This document shows, one piece after another, positions 16,756-26,124 of a stretch of 64,000 nucleotides of DNA. Under the pieces are notes generated by a model. It did no database searches. It was not told the origin of the DNA and saw only the letters and a list, made by a program, of their open reading frames with translations. Positions within the stretch are counted from its first letter, which is position 1. Each line of letters starts with the position of its first letter. Source of the stretch: Neobacillus bataviensis LMG 21833 (GTDB lineage: Bacteria; Bacillota; Bacilli; Bacillales; Cytobacillaceae); NCBI RefSeq assembly GCF_000307875.1, contig NZ_AJLS01000121.1, positions 1-64,000 of the forward strand, read 5' to 3'. Both the position numbers and the translations under genes were made by a program.

Positions 16756-18489
16756 TTATTCACTCGTTGCAGTCGTATTTAGAAAAGATGCTGCTGACTT
16801 CTTTTTTCTTTCCCAAAATACAATCCCCGTTAGGCAGCTTAGTAATACAAACGGAATACTGGATTTATAAAGCTCGGCAAAACTGGAGGAGATTGTTTTT
16901 AAAGCATAGTCTGTTACTTGATTTCCATAATTTTTTACCAACTTTTTATTCTTATCAATATCATCATCCACCTGTTTTTCGACCTTTTGGTAAATCTGCT
17001 CTTTAACCTGGGATCTTTGTTCTTCAGGAATAGAGGCCAAAGCGCTTTGGACATTCTTGTCAATGATTTGTTGGCGCTCTGTGTTTGTAATTAGGGTAGG
17101 CTTTGTTCTCAAATCTTTGTTCTCCGCGTAAATTGATTTCTTCGTTTCCCTTAATATTTTCTCTTTTGCGGACTCTAGGACAGCGAGATTTTCAAGCCTT
17201 TGTGCAGCAAAATGTGTAACATCTTGCTTTTTATCTTGAATATTATTCGTCAGCCCGGCAACAAAGATGGCGACCGCTAATACTACCCCTACTTGCCTTA
17301 GCATTGAAAATACACTTTGAGAAGCTGTAAGCATCTCCCCTTCAAATGAGGACGTACTGGCAATCGTGGCAGAGGAAATTACAAAGCTAAAACCTAGGCC
17401 AAGCAAACTGCAAAGCAAGATAATCTCCTTTGATGTGCTGTGGATATTTAAATTGTGTAGAAGATAGTACGCGATTCCCATTATTCCAAATCCAATGATG
17501 ACTGGAATGGTATATCCAATTTTTTTTGAAAGCAAACCGGCGAAGTTGGAGAATACAAAGATGGCTGCAGATACGGGTGTGACAAGTAGGGCGGCTTGAA
17601 GCTCCGTCTTATGCTGGAAGTTTGTTAAAAATTGAGGTAGTAGGACCATTACACCGATAAGGAAGATAAAACCAGTTGTCACTGTTAAAACTGAGCCTGT
17701 AAATAATCGGTCTTTAAAGAGATTTAAATTAACCATTGGCGCCTTCGATTTTTTCTCGACCATTATGAAAAGTGCGATGGAAAAGGCGGTAGCAAGATAG
17801 CAGATGATTGCCTGGGCGCTATCCCATCCCCATGTATTCCCCTTAACCAATACAAGATTGAGTGGAAAAATGGCTGATATAGAGAAGAGCAATCCAAACC
17901 AATCTATTTTTGATTTTATACGACCTTCTTTCTTTAGCGTTAATATAAAGAAGGCTGCGACAATTGCCAGTAAACAAATTGGAACATTAACGTAGAAAAC
18001 CCAATGCCAGCTAAGTTTTTCAGTAACGATTCCTCCTACCGTCGGTCCTAATGCGGTTGCTAAACCTTGGGTTGCCCCCAATAAGGTTAACGGGAGGACT
18101 CTTTTTTCAATTGGCATGGCGGCAATCCCGATCACCATGCTGCAGGGAATTAGGATGGCAGCTCCGAAGCTTTGAATAAAACGCGCAGCGATTAGAAAAT
18201 CCCCGCTGCCTGCCAGTCCGCAGAAGGCAGAACCAAGACCGAAAACAAACAGCCCGGCAATATAAAATTTGTTTCTGCCGAACATTTCGGCAAACCGTGC
18301 CATCGGAATCGCTAGGACGGCAATGGTCATGGTATACACATTCAACATCCACGAGCTCGTTTCCAATGTGGTATGCAGACTATCCTGAATCGCCGGCAGC
18401 GTTATATTCATAATCGTTGAATCAAGCATACAAACAAATACCCCTAAACACATGAGTAAAACTACTTTCATTCCACCCGTTCCCTTCAT
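16756..18489 (-). CDS. DHA2-family (EmrB/QacA-like) drug efflux transporter
   Basis: A 577-residue major facilitator with about 14 helices. Early motifs are LDSTIMNITLPAI in helix 1 and a motif A near RFAEMFGRNKFY. A hydrophilic, charged segment of about 110 residues (roughly 425-540) with helical, Lys/Gln/Glu-rich composition lies before the last helix, as in some Bacillus DHA2 pumps. It uses proton motive force to expel drugs or lipophilic compounds. Its ATG lies three bases after the stop of the PadR gene, so the regulator is its likely controller. Confidence 0.85.
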   Translation of the reverse strand: MKGTGGMKVVLLMCLGVFVCMLDSTIMNITLPAIQDSLHTTLETSSWMLNVYTMTIAVLAIPMARFAEMFGRNKFYIAGLFVFGLGSAFCGLAGSGDFLIAARFIQSFGAAILIPCSMVIGIAAMPIEKRVLPLTLLGATQGLATALGPTVGGIVTEKLSWHWVFYVNVPICLLAIVAAFFILTLKKEGRIKSKIDWFGLLFSISAIFPLNLVLVKGNTWGWDSAQAIICYLATAFSIALFIMVEKKSKAPMVNLNLFKDRLFTGSVLTVTTGFIFLIGVMVLLPQFLTNFQHKTELQAALLVTPVSAAIFVFSNFAGLLSKKIGYTIPVIIGFGIMGIAYYLLHNLNIHSTSKEIILLCSLLGLGFSFVISSATIASTSSFEGEMLTASQSVFSMLRQVGVVLAVAIFVAGLTNNIQDKKQDVTHFAAQRLENLAVLESAKEKILRETKKSIYAENKDLRTKPTLITNTERQQIIDKNVQSALASIPEEQRSQVKEQIYQKVEKQVDDDIDKNKKLVKNYGNQVTDYALKTISSSFAELYKSSIPFVLLSCLTGIVFWERKKKSAASFLNTTATSE

Positions 18490-18490
18490 T

Positions 18491-19018
18491 TTATGACTCC
18501 CCTTGTTCGCTTAATTTTTTTAATTCTTCGTCCACCATTCCCATAATCATCATAGCTTGACGGATTCCAAACTCTAAGGTAAACCTTTTGTGCTGTTCCA
18601 TATCTGAACCAAACATCTCAGCAATTCTTGTTAAATTGTTATACATTGCCTGGCTCTTATCGCGTTCTTCCTCTAACCACTGTTTGATTTTCTTCTTTGT
18701 GGTAAATCGGCCAAAAAAGATGCGGATGAGGACATCTGACCTTGTAATCGTTGGATTTATGGGACTATTAAGGTATTGTTGAAATTGTTCTCTGCCGCTT
18801 TCCGTAATGACAAATAAATTCTTGTTTGGCTTCCCATCTTGTTGGATGACCTGCTTTTCCACGAATCCTTCCTTTTCCATTTTCCTAAGTGCTGGATATA
18901 TTGCGCCAAATGATGCATCAAAAAAGTAAGAAACGGAATTCTCCATCATTTGCTTGATGTCATATCCACTCATGGGCTTCTCATATAAAAAGCCAAGAAT
19001 AACGTCTTGTATGTTCAT
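18491..19018 (-). CDS. PadR-family transcriptional repressor
   Basis: A 175-residue protein. The N-terminal winged helix (about 1-80) has the family pattern GFLYEKPMSGYDIK and FGAIYPALRKMEKEGFV, and the C-terminal PadR helical dimerisation part covers about 90-170. It probably represses its own operon with the DHA2 pump and is released by a pump substrate. A near-consensus promoter is directly upstream within AT-rich inverted elements that could be its operator. Confidence 0.88.
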   Translation of the reverse strand: MNIQDVILGFLYEKPMSGYDIKQMMENSVSYFFDASFGAIYPALRKMEKEGFVEKQVIQQDGKPNKNLFVITESGREQFQQYLNSPINPTITRSDVLIRIFFGRFTTKKKIKQWLEEERDKSQAMYNNLTRIAEMFGSDMEQHKRFTLEFGIRQAMMIMGMVDEELKKLSEQGES

Positions 19019-19049
19019 TTCATCTTCACCTCATATTATTTATGTTTAT

Positions 19050-19078
19050 ATTATCATTGTTAATATAATTATTGTCAA
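19050..19078 (-). promoter_or_regulatory. Sigma-A promoter of the padR/efflux operon
   Basis: TTGACA (minus strand, 19073-19078), a 17-base spacer and GATAAT (19050-19055) form a near-perfect promoter about 32 bases before the PadR start codon. The related TATTATCATTGTTAATAT and TTATTGTCAATATAA repeats overlap it and may form the repressor site. Confidence 0.75.
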
Positions 19079-19130
19079 TATAAAAATGGATATTTTTATC
19101 AATTATTTGCGAAAGTCAAAGGATTAAAGC

Positions 19131-19168
19131 AAAAATAAACCTATCCACAATGTGAATAGGTTATTTTT
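19131..19168 (-). terminator. Terminator of the SAM-controlled ABC operon
   Basis: AAATAACCTATTCACA and the complementary arm with TATCCACA/GGTTTATTTTT form a hairpin plus U run overlapping the permease stop codon. Confidence 0.7.
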
Positions 19169-20165
19169 GCTTATAGTAGGTAATCGCCAATGCAAAGGCC
19201 AATACTGCCCCTTTAACAATATCCATCGCATAATACGGAACCGACATCATCACAAGTCCATTTTGGAGTATCCCGATTAAAACTGCTCCAATAAATGTAC
19301 CAAACGCATTAGCCTTCCCAGCCCCAAGGACAGAAAAGCCGATAAATGCGGCAGCAACGGAATCCATCAAGTAAGGTGCACCAGAGTTGATTTCTGATGT
19401 CATGACGCGGGATGCAAGCACAATTCCGCCAATCGCAGCAAAACAGGACGACAGCAAATATGCAGCTACCTTATATTTATTGACGGGTATCCCGGAAAGC
19501 CGAGCGGCCTCTTTATTTCCGCCAATCACATACATATAACGTCCATGCTTCGTGTAGGTCAAAAAGATATGAACAATGATGACAGCCACAGCCATGATAA
19601 TAATAATCCACGGAACCGCTCCAATTTTCGCAAAAAAAGGACTGATAAGACCTGTTGCCATTGAACCATCCGGCATCACCATGTTTTGCGAAACCGTGGC
19701 CCCTTTTGTATAGGTAAGTGCCGTCCCTTGAATGATAAACATCGTTGCTAACGTCATTAGCATATCCGGAATCCTCAGCTTCACGATCATGAATGAGTTT
19801 ATTGCCCCAACCAATAATGATGCGAGAATCGCAGAAAGGATGGCCACCACTAGATTTTGCGAAAACCAAACAAACATCGAAATGACGATGGCGTTTGATA
19901 ACGATGCCACCGAACCGACCGAGAGATCGAAACCATCTACGGACAACGAGATCGTAATTCCGATAGCAATAATCGTTACAATCGAAATCGAACGCAAGAT
20001 ATTGATGATATTACTTCCTTGAATAAAGGTAGGATTTGCTATCGAAAAAATAAAAATAAGTGCTAGAATCGTGATAATCGTCCCATATTTATATAAAAAA
20101 TGAAACAGCTCAAATCCCTTTTTCACTGGGGCTCCCTGATTCTTAGCTGAAATTTTTGCTTCCAT
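19161..20165 (-). CDS. Ribose-type (CUT2) ABC transporter permease
   Basis: A 334-residue permease with about eight to ten helices and the family segment SVDGFDLSVGSVASLSNA near residue 80, plus GNKEAARLSGIPV, which likely contacts the ATPase. It forms the membrane channel of an RbsABC-like importer with the two genes upstream. The operon is headed by a SAM riboswitch, so the cargo is more likely a sulfur or methionine-cycle compound, such as methylthioribose, than ribose. One base separates it from the ATPase gene. Confidence 0.85.
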   Translation of the reverse strand: MEAKISAKNQGAPVKKGFELFHFLYKYGTIITILALIFIFSIANPTFIQGSNIINILRSISIVTIIAIGITISLSVDGFDLSVGSVASLSNAIVISMFVWFSQNLVVAILSAILASLLVGAINSFMIVKLRIPDMLMTLATMFIIQGTALTYTKGATVSQNMVMPDGSMATGLISPFFAKIGAVPWIIIIMAVAVIIVHIFLTYTKHGRYMYVIGGNKEAARLSGIPVNKYKVAAYLLSSCFAAIGGIVLASRVMTSEINSGAPYLMDSVAAAFIGFSVLGAGKANAFGTFIGAVLIGILQNGLVMMSVPYYAMDIVKGAVLAFALAITYYKQK

Positions 20166-20166
20166 T

Positions 20167-21669
20167 CTACATGCCCCCTGTTGAATAAATTAATACTTCC
20201 TCTTCGTTCGTTGCCTTTGTTAGCAATTCCTTTACTGACCTGCCATCATATAATACATAGATTCGATCGGTGATTCCAATCATTTCGGATAGTTCAGATG
20301 AAGCATAGATGATGGCCTTTCCCCTTCGTGCCAACTCGGTGATTAATTCAAAGATATCCTTCTTGGCTCCGACGTCGACACCTTTTGTTGGTTCATCAAA
20401 AATATAAACATCTGCTTCCGCAACTAGCCACTTTCCGATTGCCACCTTTTGCTGATTTCCACCTGAGAGATTTTGCACCTTAGTTTCTTCAGATGGTGTT
20501 TTAATACCAAGAAGCCTGATTAGCTGTTTTGCCGAATCTTTTTCCTTTTTTCGATCAACAAAACCAAATATCTTTGAAAAACTTCCTAGATTCGCAGCGG
20601 ATAAATTAGCTTCAACGGATTCAAGAACGAGAATTCCTTCTTTTCTCCGTTCCTCCGGCACTAGGGCAAGCCCGTTTTTTACTGCATCATATGGGCTTTT
20701 TAAGGATAATTTGTTCCCATTTATGATGATTTCTCCGCCTGTTAGTTTCTCCGAGCCGAATAACGCTTTGCACAATTCTGTCTTTCCTGCCCCTACAAGC
20801 CCTGCAATACCAACAATTTCTCCCGATTTAACATGCATATGTAAATCTTTAATTTTTTCCCTATCTGTAAGTCCCTTTACTTCAAAAACCGTATCTCCGA
20901 TTTCCGTATTCTTCTCCGGGAACTGTTCGTCCAGCTTTTGCCCAAGCATATGCTCGACAACCTTATTCTGGGTAATAGCGGAAATCTTTTCTTTTACTAC
21001 AAATTCACCGTTTCTCATGATGGATATCACATCACAAACTTCAAAAATTTCTGGTAAGCGGTGGGAGATAAAAATGATTCCTACATCTTGCTTTTTTAAC
21101 TCTCGAACAATCCGAAAAAGTTCGTTTGTTTCCATATGGCTGAGTGGTGCTGTCGGTTCATCCAAAATTAAAAACTTACATTGATTCGAGATGGCTCTGG
21201 CAATTAAGATCATTTGTTTTTCAGCAAGTGTCAGCTCACTCACTAGCTTCTTTGTCGAAAGTGTGATGTTCATCCCCATTAATATTTTAGCTGCTTTTTG
21301 ATGAAGCTTCTTCCAGTTCATCCACTGCCTTTTCTCCATGTTATGGACAGTGTCCAGCAGCATGATATTTTCCGCGACAGTTAAATACGGTATGAGGGCA
21401 GTATCAACTTCCTGGTATACGATTTGAATTCCGGCATCCTGGGCACATTTCGGCGAACGGATATTGAGATGTTTCCCATCTAGCGATATCTCCCCGGTGT
21501 AATGGTCATAAGCCCCTGATAAAACCTTCATTAACGTTGATTTACCTGCACCATTCGCCCCAATCAATGCCTGAATAGTTCCCGTTTCCGTTAAAAAATT
21601 GACTTGATTCAATGCCTTTACACCCGGAAATTCAATCGAAATGTTTTTCATTTCTAATGTTGTGCTCAT
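20167..21669 (-). CDS. Ribose-type (RbsA-like) double ABC ATPase
   Basis: A 500-residue ATPase with two nucleotide-binding halves. The first has Walker A GANGAGKST, a degenerate signature (ELTLAEKQ) and Walker B LILDEPTAPL. The second has GLVGAGKTE, signature LSGGNQQK and Walker B IFDEPTKGVD. This asymmetry is typical of CUT2 transporters. It powers import through the adjacent permease. It is likely regulated by the SAM riboswitch ahead of the binding-protein gene. Confidence 0.9.
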   Translation of the reverse strand: MSTTLEMKNISIEFPGVKALNQVNFLTETGTIQALIGANGAGKSTLMKVLSGAYDHYTGEISLDGKHLNIRSPKCAQDAGIQIVYQEVDTALIPYLTVAENIMLLDTVHNMEKRQWMNWKKLHQKAAKILMGMNITLSTKKLVSELTLAEKQMILIARAISNQCKFLILDEPTAPLSHMETNELFRIVRELKKQDVGIIFISHRLPEIFEVCDVISIMRNGEFVVKEKISAITQNKVVEHMLGQKLDEQFPEKNTEIGDTVFEVKGLTDREKIKDLHMHVKSGEIVGIAGLVGAGKTELCKALFGSEKLTGGEIIINGNKLSLKSPYDAVKNGLALVPEERRKEGILVLESVEANLSAANLGSFSKIFGFVDRKKEKDSAKQLIRLLGIKTPSEETKVQNLSGGNQQKVAIGKWLVAEADVYIFDEPTKGVDVGAKKDIFELITELARRGKAIIYASSELSEMIGITDRIYVLYDGRSVKELLTKATNEEEVLIYSTGGM

Positions 21670-21736
21670 AAAAATGCCACCCCCTTATTAAAACGGCACC
21701 CTCTTAATCTATCGAAAAAGAGAGTGCAGCTCACGA

Positions 21737-22852
21737 TTACTTCTTATAATGCTTCTTTAATGTTTTCATCCAATCCTCTTCAAATGCTGTGGACTCGCCC
21801 CAACCCGGAATGATTTTTGAAAGATTAACCATGTTTACAGGATCCTTGGACTTCTGAAGATTTTCTTGTGACACAAGCGATGCTTCTAAATCAAATGTTT
21901 TCGGCGTTTCTTCACCGGCTAATTTTTTTGCAAGTAATCTCATATCAACAGCACCGATTAATTTAGGGTCTACAGCAGCTGTATATTTCCATGCACTGCC
22001 TTTTCTTTGAATTTCTTGGAGGTCGGCATTCGATACGTCAATCCCATAGATTTTTACCTCATCACGCCCTGCTTCTTTAAGCGCTCGTGCTGCACCAATT
22101 GCAAAGGCATCCCAAGTAGCAAAAATCGCATCCAATTTACCTTTCGGATATTTATTCAACATCGCGGCCACTGCATTTTGCGTTTGGACACTTGTATCAG
22201 CAGCAGCTACCCCAAAACGCTCCACTTCTTTGATACCAGGGTTTTTCGCAAGTACATCTTGATATACTTTGTTACGTCTAACCATTGGCGGGAAACCGTC
22301 AACCCATAGGTAAGCAATATTTGCTTTACCATTCGTTTCCTTTACAAGCTGATCCAGCGCTAATGTTGCTAATGCCTCATCATCCTGGGAAGTAAGGGTC
22401 ACACCCTCGACATTCGCTATGTTTGGATTTGAATCAAACGCAACAACGCTTTTTCCTTTTTCAACAATCTTCTTCACATCGTTTATTGTCGCATCGTCAT
22501 CACCATGAGAAATAATAAATCCGTCATAATCTTGGTCTAGTGCCTGATTGATGGCATCATGGAATTTTGCTGTGTCTCCATTTGCCGTAAACACGTCCAC
22601 TTTTAAACCTAATGCTTCTCCCTCTTCCTTCGCACCTGCTAAGAATTGGGCAGTATGATCGTCACCGCCAATTTTGCGAATGACCTTAATTTTTAACTGA
22701 TCACCTTTAGAAAATGCCTCCGGTACTCCCTCAAGCGAAACCTTATTGTTGCCGCTGGCCTGCTTTGTTTCTCCTCCAGATGCACATCCTGTGAGTAGTA
22801 GTGTTGCCGCCAATGCTGATACGAGTGTACTTTTGAAAATATTTCTTTTCAT
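21737..22852 (-). CDS. Lipoprotein sugar/nucleoside-type solute-binding protein
   Basis: About 371 residues with a lipoprotein signal (LLLTGCASGG; Cys near residue 22) and a periplasmic-binding type I fold like RbsB. It captures the substrate outside the membrane for the CUT2 importer. The ATG at 22852 has AGGAGG nine bases upstream; an ATG at 22870 overlaps that ribosome site and is rejected. The gene is first in an operon controlled by the S-box riboswitch 60-230 bases upstream, which indicates repression when S-adenosylmethionine is plentiful. The ligand is probably a methionine-salvage compound; this is inference. Confidence 0.85.
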   Translation of the reverse strand: MKRNIFKSTLVSALAATLLLTGCASGGETKQASGNNKVSLEGVPEAFSKGDQLKIKVIRKIGGDDHTAQFLAGAKEEGEALGLKVDVFTANGDTAKFHDAINQALDQDYDGFIISHGDDDATINDVKKIVEKGKSVVAFDSNPNIANVEGVTLTSQDDEALATLALDQLVKETNGKANIAYLWVDGFPPMVRRNKVYQDVLAKNPGIKEVERFGVAAADTSVQTQNAVAAMLNKYPKGKLDAIFATWDAFAIGAARALKEAGRDEVKIYGIDVSNADLQEIQRKGSAWKYTAAVDPKLIGAVDMRLLAKKLAGEETPKTFDLEASLVSQENLQKSKDPVNMVNLSKIIPGWGESTAFEEDWMKTLKKHYKK

Positions 22853-22920
22853 TTTTAAAATCCTCCTCATTGTTTCTACTTATTCTCCGTTACTCCTATA
22901 GGAAAAGTTTGCTTTTATGT

Positions 22921-23089
22921 AAAATAAAAAACCTCTCCAGAAAAGAGAGGTTTCATCACAAATAGAAGGACTACTCCTCTCTTATCTTTCAAACAAAAAA
23001 TTTGTTTGCAGGATTTAGCACCAATTCCTTTCCGGAACGGTTGCTGGGCGTCATCGGGCCAGTCCCTCTGCCACTCTTGATAAGAGAAC
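22921..23089 (-). promoter_or_regulatory. SAM-I (S-box) riboswitch with terminator
   Basis: On the minus strand the S-box core is complete: CTTATCAAGAG then GGCAGAGGGACTGGCCC, GATGACGCCCAGCAACC and GGTGCTAAATCCTGC, closed by GATAAGAG (P1 spans 23089 to about 22976). An intrinsic terminator (AACCTCTC / GAGAGGTT, U-rich tail, 22921-22952) follows. Its 5' side can pair with the P1 3' region, so high SAM should end transcription of the ABC operon. Confidence 0.95.
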
Positions 23090-23249
23090 GTAATATTCAT
23101 TTAAAGTATTAAACTTAATTTAAACTCCTATTAACAAGTTGTCAATAGTATTTTGAATATTTTCAATTAAAAAATATCCAAAATACTCGCATTAAGTGGA
23201 AAATAAAGCGAGGTTCATATTGGTAGCTATTCCTTTATAATTGTTTGAA

Positions 23250-23282
23250 ATTTCGGTATGATAATATTTAGCATTCCGAAAT
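23250..23282 (+). promoter_or_regulatory. Inverted repeat around the -10 region of the MFS gene
   Basis: ATTTCGG (23250-23256) and CCGAAAT (23276-23282) flank TATGATAAT, a plausible extended -10. The arrangement suits a repressor or activator site for the downstream transporter gene. Confidence 0.4.
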
Positions 23283-23310
23283 ATATTTTAGAAAGGAGTG
23301 TTATTTAAAG

Positions 23311-24525
23311 ATGAATCAGCAGGAACATGCAAAACGTAATTTACTAATCATGTGGTTTGCCAACTTCTTTGTCGCCGGAAGCATGACGATGGTTATGCCG
23401 TTTATTTCATTGTACATTGAGTCCTTTGGGGATTTTTCCGAAAAATATGTCCAGCATTGGTCGGGATTAACGTTTGCGATTACATTTGTTTCCGCCTTCC
23501 TTTTCTCACCGATATGGGGGAGAATTGGTGACCGGTATGGCAGGAAAAAAATTCTGATCTTTTCCGGATTAGGGATGGCATTGTCGATTTTTCTAATGGG
23601 CTATGTCCATTCTGTTTGGCAGCTATTTATGCTGCGATTTTTCATGGGATTCTTTTCAGGATTTATCCCGATGTCACAAGCTTTCATTTCAACGCAAACA
23701 CCGAAACAGATTGCCGGGCGTGTCCTAGGTACATTGCAAACTGGCAGCATCACTGGTTCGTTATTTGGGCCGATGTTAGGCGGAATATTGGCAGATTCCC
23801 TTGGCTATTCCACTACTTTTAAGTGGACCTCCATTTCCATATTCATCTCTGCCCTGCTTGTCATGGCCACAAAAGAATTTTTGCTTGAAGCCAAAAAGGG
23901 TGCCAAAACCCACTATTCAAGCAAGGAAGTATTTAAGCATATTACCCGCAATCCAGTTTTACTAACCGTACTGCTCATCTCGGCTCTTGTCCAGATTGCA
24001 CACTTTAGCATCCAACCGATTTTGTCCCTATTTGTTAGTAATTTGCACGGATCAGCAAATGTCGCCTTTTATTCAGGAATTGCTTTTTCCGCTGCAGGCC
24101 TTGGCAATCTCATGATGTCGCGGCGATGGGGAAAAATTGCTGATAAGGTTGGCTATATAAAAGTATTAGTCATTCTACTTTTCTTGGCGGGAATTTTCTA
24201 TCTGCCGGGGGCTGCGGTCACGAATTTTTGGCAGCTAGTCATCATTCGCTTTACCCTTGGTGTCACGATTGGCGGGATTATTCCAGTTCGGATCGCTTAT
24301 ATCCGCCAGGAAGCACCGATTGCCATGCAAGGCGAGGTGCTTGGCTACAATACAAGTTTACGATTCCTCGGGAATATATTCGGCCCAATGTTAGGTGGAT
24401 TTGTCTCTGGTTCGTTTGGATTTTCCGCTGTCTTTATCAGCACAAGTGCGCTATTAATCATCAGCGGAATTATTCTTTTTGTTTCCATGCACCGGCATCC
24501 AAAGCTCGTGAAGCACATAGCATAA
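23311..24525 (+). CDS. DHA1-type major facilitator (MdtG/TetA-like)
   Basis: A 404-residue transporter with 12 helices. The family motif A is seen as GRIGDRYGRKK (about residue 70), with a partial repeat in the second half (RWGKIADKVG). The composition resembles MdtG-like drug exporters, so efflux of drugs or metabolites by proton antiport is likely. AAAGGAG precedes the ATG. The gene is monocistronic, with a promoter-like region and a terminator of its own. The substrate is unknown. Confidence 0.82.
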   Translation: MNQQEHAKRNLLIMWFANFFVAGSMTMVMPFISLYIESFGDFSEKYVQHWSGLTFAITFVSAFLFSPIWGRIGDRYGRKKILIFSGLGMALSIFLMGYVHSVWQLFMLRFFMGFFSGFIPMSQAFISTQTPKQIAGRVLGTLQTGSITGSLFGPMLGGILADSLGYSTTFKWTSISIFISALLVMATKEFLLEAKKGAKTHYSSKEVFKHITRNPVLLTVLLISALVQIAHFSIQPILSLFVSNLHGSANVAFYSGIAFSAAGLGNLMMSRRWGKIADKVGYIKVLVILLFLAGIFYLPGAAVTNFWQLVIIRFTLGVTIGGIIPVRIAYIRQEAPIAMQGEVLGYNTSLRFLGNIFGPMLGGFVSGSFGFSAVFISTSALLIISGIILFVSMHRHPKLVKHIA

Positions 24526-24558
24526 CAGCATCGGAAAATTCCGATGCTGTTTTCTTTT
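24525..24558 (+). terminator. Terminator of the MdtG-like gene
   Basis: ACAGCATCGG and CCGATGCTGT arms followed by TTTTCTTTT begin at the stop codon of the transporter. Confidence 0.85.
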
Positions 24559-24624
24559 GAAGGATTAAATTCTTCTTATCTCTATAAATATGAATAAAAT
24601 AAAAAGGAGGTTATCCCTGCTCTA

Positions 24625-25743
24625 TTATTTTTGTATTATATTTTTCCTAACGCTAAAATCACAATCTTGATAATAGCTATTTTTTACTAGTATATTAGGG
24701 CCGAGGCAGGAAACAGCTGGGCAATGGCAGCTTAATTCCTTTGCCAATGCTGATGATTGCCAAGTTTCGTATGCGTCTAACAGATTTGTAGTTTGGATAT
24801 TGCCTAATGATGGTGTGTCACCAAAATCAGTGACAATTATGTCACCGTTAAATATATTCACGTTTAAACGGGATCGTCCATCTGGATCATTTCTTACTGT
24901 GACATTCTTACTGCTATACAATCTTTTTAAAAGATCTAAATCCTCTTGGTTACTGCTGCATGCATAGAACGGCAGTGTCCCAAACAGCATCCACACCTTT
25001 TCATCCCGAATATCTAGCAGGTGGTGGATAGCCCCCCTTATTTCCTCCAACGACAAGGTTTCCAGATTACTAGCAAAATCACTAGGGTACATTGGATGGA
25101 TCTCGTGACGATGACAATGCATTTCGTCTACGATTTGCCTGTGAATTTTTTCCAAATGCGGCATCGTCCGCTTGTTTAACATCGTTTCTGCAGAAACCAT
25201 TACACCAGCTTTAACAAGCGCGCGGCTATTTTCTATCATTCTTGTAAAATATTTTTCCCGTTGCTCGTAATCCGGCTGACGCTCCATTCTTGCAAATCCG
25301 CCTTCAACAAAATCATCAACCGTTCCCCAGTTATGTGAGATATGTAATACATCTAAGTATGGAATGATTAATTCATACCGGGCTAAATCAAGAGTTAAAT
25401 TTGAGTTTATCTGCGTCCGAACCCCACGGTCATGGGCATATTTTAAAATCGGCACGACATAATTTTTCACAGAGGATAATGATAGCATTGGTTCCCCGCC
25501 AGTAATACTTAAAGAACGGAGTGCCGGGATTTCCTCAAGTCTACGTAATAATAATTCAAGCGGAAGTGCATCTGGATCCTTTGTCTGCAGCGTATATCCT
25601 ACCGCACAATGTTCACAGCGCATATTACAAAGCGTTGTCGTCGTGAATTCAATGTTGGTTAGCTTTGGTTTTCCATATTCCTCGATATCTAAATAAGCTT
25701 CCCACGGGTCATATTGTGGTGTAATACTTCTCATTTTCAGCAT
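24625..25743 (-). CDS. yfkAB: Radical SAM protein YfkAB
   Basis: About 372 residues. A radical SAM [4Fe-4S] motif CNMRCEHC lies near residue 47, followed by GGEPML, which binds SAM. The C-terminal motif CHCPAVSC gives the CxCxxxxC pattern that names the YfkAB family of Bacillus. It should cleave SAM reductively; the substrate is unknown in any species I can recall. ATG at 25743 has AAGGAG seven bases upstream; ATG at 25773 lacks a ribosome site. It stands alone. The region 25774-26124 upstream holds no gene I can support. Confidence 0.85.
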   Translation of the reverse strand: MLKMRSITPQYDPWEAYLDIEEYGKPKLTNIEFTTTTLCNMRCEHCAVGYTLQTKDPDALPLELLLRRLEEIPALRSLSITGGEPMLSLSSVKNYVVPILKYAHDRGVRTQINSNLTLDLARYELIIPYLDVLHISHNWGTVDDFVEGGFARMERQPDYEQREKYFTRMIENSRALVKAGVMVSAETMLNKRTMPHLEKIHRQIVDEMHCHRHEIHPMYPSDFASNLETLSLEEIRGAIHHLLDIRDEKVWMLFGTLPFYACSSNQEDLDLLKRLYSSKNVTVRNDPDGRSRLNVNIFNGDIIVTDFGDTPSLGNIQTTNLLDAYETWQSSALAKELSCHCPAVSCLGPNILVKNSYYQDCDFSVRKNIIQK

Positions 25744-26124
25744 TTTGAACTCCTTAAAAATCAGTCTTAACAAAACCTTTTTATTATAGCTGATTCCGGG
25801 ACAAATGTGCTAATTTCAACTGTTACAACAGTCTATGTTAATCAATATAGGTTTATTTAAAGAATTGGGTAGCTGGAAAGCTGATAAGCTTTGTTTTTAT
25901 GTCGACAAATTACCTGGGAAATATCAACAAGATAAGAGGGATATCGACAACTATTATGAACATTCAGAAAATAATAACTACCTTATTTCACTCAAAAAAG
26001 CTGTCATTTAGAGGCAAGCGCCCCAATAACAGCCATCATTCATATAACGATCCACATCGTCTAGTATACCAGCCGTACTTATTGTTACCGTTCCTTTTAT
26101 TTTTCCGCTCTGACGGGCATAATG

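Noticed and set aside
22915..23100. 61-codon minus-strand frame upstream of the ABC operon
   Set aside because: It lies wholly inside the SAM riboswitch and its terminator; the sequence is explained by RNA structure.
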